From: Paracoccus ravus
Lineage (GTDB): Bacteria; Pseudomonadota; Alphaproteobacteria; Rhodobacterales; Rhodobacteraceae
NCBI RefSeq assembly: GCF_004522175.1
Contig: NZ_SDEB01000022.1
Span: 1 to 63,032 of the forward strand
Length of the DNA stretch: 63,032 bases
Direction of reading: 5' to 3'
Numbering within the stretch: position 1 is the first letter of the stretch; every line of letters begins with the position of its first letter. The translations under genes were made by a program, and so were the position numbers. Below are positions 61,634 to 63,032 of this stretch, piece by piece. The notes below the pieces were generated by a model. It was given only the letters and a program-made list of their open reading frames with translations. It did no database searches and was not told where the DNA came from.

Positions 61634-62390
61634 TGAAGAAGAGCCGTTTCACCAAAGCTCAGGTGATGGGCTTCTTGCGTCAGGCAGTGGGCGGGATCCC
61701 GTGCCCGAGCGGTGCCGCGCGTATGGGATCAGCAGCGCAACGTTTTAAGAATGGCGCGCCAAGCATGGCGGCATGGGCTTGGGAATAAAGTGACGTGGCC
61801 AGCACAGCGCCGCGCGCTGGCCGAGAAGGCGGTGGCGACGATGGGGGTCAGCATCGCGCTGGCGTGCCTCGGGCTTGGCGTCAGCGAGACCTGTTTCCGC
61901 TATTGCCCGAAGCGCGATGACGAAATTGAGCAGATCGCCGACCTGCTGGTCGGGCTGATCATTGCCACAAGGCTTGCGGTTTCGGGCTGTGCTTCCTGCA
62001 TCTGCGAAATGTCAAAGGGCATGTCTGGAACCAAAGCGGATCACAGGATCTACTGCGAGCTGGAGTTGAACCTGCGCATCAATCCGCCGCGACGGCTGAA
62101 GCGGGATGAACTGGCCGTGCCCGAGGCGTCGAACCTCGTCTGGTCAATGGAGTGAGGATCAGAAAACAGTCAGCGGGACGGTTCTCCCAGCCAACATGGC
62201 CGATCGCCTGGCCGACGGGCGACAGTTCCGGCTCCTGAACGTGCCGGACGATTTCAATCGCGAAGGCTTGGGCATCGAGGTCGACTTTTTCTGCCAGCGG
62301 GGCGCGTGATCCGAAGCCTTGATCGGATCATCGAGTGGCGCGGCAAGCCCGGCACCATAAGGGCCGACGATGTCCTAGCTCGGGAAGGAA
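61634..62390 (+). pseudogene. IS3-family transposase (orfA and orfB) remnant
   Basis: ATG 61634 gives MKKSRFTKAQVMGFLRQAVG, an IS3 OrfA start, but a frameshift within 30 codons ends it at about 61788. OrfB pieces follow in several frames: [65 protein letters not shown] with [14 protein letters not shown] (catalytic core Asp region), and [19 protein letters not shown]. The part after this, with the catalytic Glu, is gone. It is an inactive, old copy. Confidence 0.88.
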
Positions 62391-62571
62391 ACGCGGTTTT
62401 GGGCGTCAGGTCACGGGGCATCCGAGCGAACGGGTGCCATAAGAATTGTCGCCCGGGCGGGCTCCGCCGTCAGGAATGGTCTCTGCCATTGGAGGAGAAT
62501 AAGGAAAGGCCCCGGTGGGGCGTTTCCCCGACGACGCCGAACATTACCTACAAGGTCGCGTCATGCGCCTC
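62391..62571. other. unassigned debris between two transposase remnants
   Basis: No gene or clear element end recognised. It sits between the last recognisable IS3 OrfB codon and the IS110-like remnant and is probably IS-derived. Confidence 0.4.
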
Positions 62572-62812
62572 CCCGGCCCTTTGAGAGAGAGGTCCTTTCG
62601 CTTGGGCTCGTCCGTTCGAAGAAGGGCGGTAGGGTTCGCCGGATTTGATCACGGCGTGAAGGGTGCGGGCCATCTTTGCAGCGGTGGCGGTGTAGGCGCT
62701 GGCGGCGCAGATCTGGATTGTGGCGATCCTGCGCGATGCCGCGCTCGAATGCCAGCCACAGCGTACGGCGCAGGCGAGCATTGCCATATTTGGAGATCTT
62801 GATCCGGCCTTG
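62572..62812 (-). pseudogene. IS110-family transposase C-terminal remnant
   Basis: On the minus strand, KISKYGNARLRRTLWLAFERG in one frame and then KMARTLHAVIKSGEPYRPS in another match the conserved C-terminal (transposase_20) part of IS110/IS116 transposases. A frameshift separates the two. The left side, towards higher coordinates, is cut at about 62812, where the next IS element begins. Confidence 0.65.
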
Positions 62813-63032
62813 ACCTTCCCCCCCGGAAGTTCCCTCGGTCTGATGTGGAGTCTGCCCAACCTGAAGGAGCAGACGAGATGAGGAAAAGCCGTTTCACTGA
62901 AGCGCAGATTATCGGGATGCTCAAAGAGCAGGAGGCTGGCTTGCCGACGGCTGAGCTGTGCCGCAAGCATGGGCTGAGCCCTGCGACGTTCTACAAGCTG
63001 AAGGCCAAGTATGGCGGAATGGACCTGTCCGA
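62813..63032 (+). mobile_element. IS3-family element, 5' end with start of orfA (cut by window edge)
   Basis: ATG 62878, preceded by GAAGGAGCAGACG, starts MRKSRFTEAQIIGMLKEQEAG, with ELCRKHGLSPATFYKLKAKYGG as the helix-turn-helix of OrfA. The frame is intact to the window edge, unlike the older remnant at 61634. The likely element end is near 62813, where a C-rich terminal-repeat-like sequence (CTTCCCCCCGGAAGTTCCC) interrupts the IS110 remnant; the exact boundary is uncertain. Confidence 0.75.

Noticed and set aside
1..63032. CRISPR array, retron, toxin-antitoxin or phage structural module
   Set aside because: No regularly spaced repeats, reverse transcriptase, paired small toxin/antitoxin genes or phage structural genes could be recognised.

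Overview
This window is a high-GC chromosomal segment, most likely from an alphaproteobacterium of the order Rhodobacterales; a Paracoccus-like genome is my inference. The reasons are a Tpa/TauR taurine pair, an smo/mtlK polyol operon of the Rhodobacter type, and strong use of TTG and GTG starts. One tRNA gene (Ser, anticodon GCU) is present. I see no CRISPR array and no rRNA.

Layout. 1-2.1 kb: an IS3-type transposase fragment, two small hypothetical genes, a SRAP-domain protein behind a frameshifted small gene, then tRNA-Ser. 2.3-6.6 kb: a KdpE/short-KdpD two-component pair facing the potassium transporter gene kup. 6.6-9.3 kb: an AbrB-like membrane protein followed by the wreck of a 5-oxoprolinase/biotin-carboxylase cluster. 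9.4-12.3 kb: tauR and tpa. 12.4-21.9 kb: a SorC-type regulator and the complete sorbitol/mannitol operon (ABC transporter smoEFGK, smoS, mtlK, HAD phosphatase, FGGY kinase). 21.9-25.8 kb: LysR regulator, amidase, aldehyde dehydrogenase. 25.9-32.8 kb: a three-gene overlapping operon for a surface glycan (two multi-domain glycosyltransferases around a sulfotransferase with a coiled-coil tail). 33.2-37.3 kb: a decayed island with macA and macB remnants, a truncated secreted protein, an intact response regulator carrying a hexanucleotide repeat, and a broken histidine kinase.

37.3-56.7 kb is the most coherent block: a catecholate siderophore locus of the enterobactin type. It holds a ferric-siderophore ABC transporter, a Fes/IroE-like esterase, a four-domain EntF with the serine-type adenylation residues, a YncE-like periplasmic beta-propeller, a FepA/PfeA-type TonB receptor, its own two-component system, a cytochrome b561, EntC, stand-alone isochorismatase (EntB), EntA, a stand-alone aryl carrier protein and EntE. 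The predicted logic is chorismate to isochorismate to 2,3-dihydroxybenzoate (EntC, EntB, EntA), loading on the small carrier protein (EntE), condensation with serine and trimerisation (EntF), uptake by the receptor and ABC system, then hydrolysis by the esterase. A 10-bp direct-repeat motif lies upstream of both the beta-propeller gene and the receptor gene and may be the response-regulator site. No phosphopantetheinyl transferase or exporter gene was seen in the window.

56.8-63 kb: trpA, ychF with a clear terminator, a quinone-detoxification-like pair (carboxylesterase plus ring-cleaving dioxygenase) with a divergent LysR gene, and a graveyard of IS3 and IS110 remnants ending in the start of a fresh-looking IS3-type orfA.
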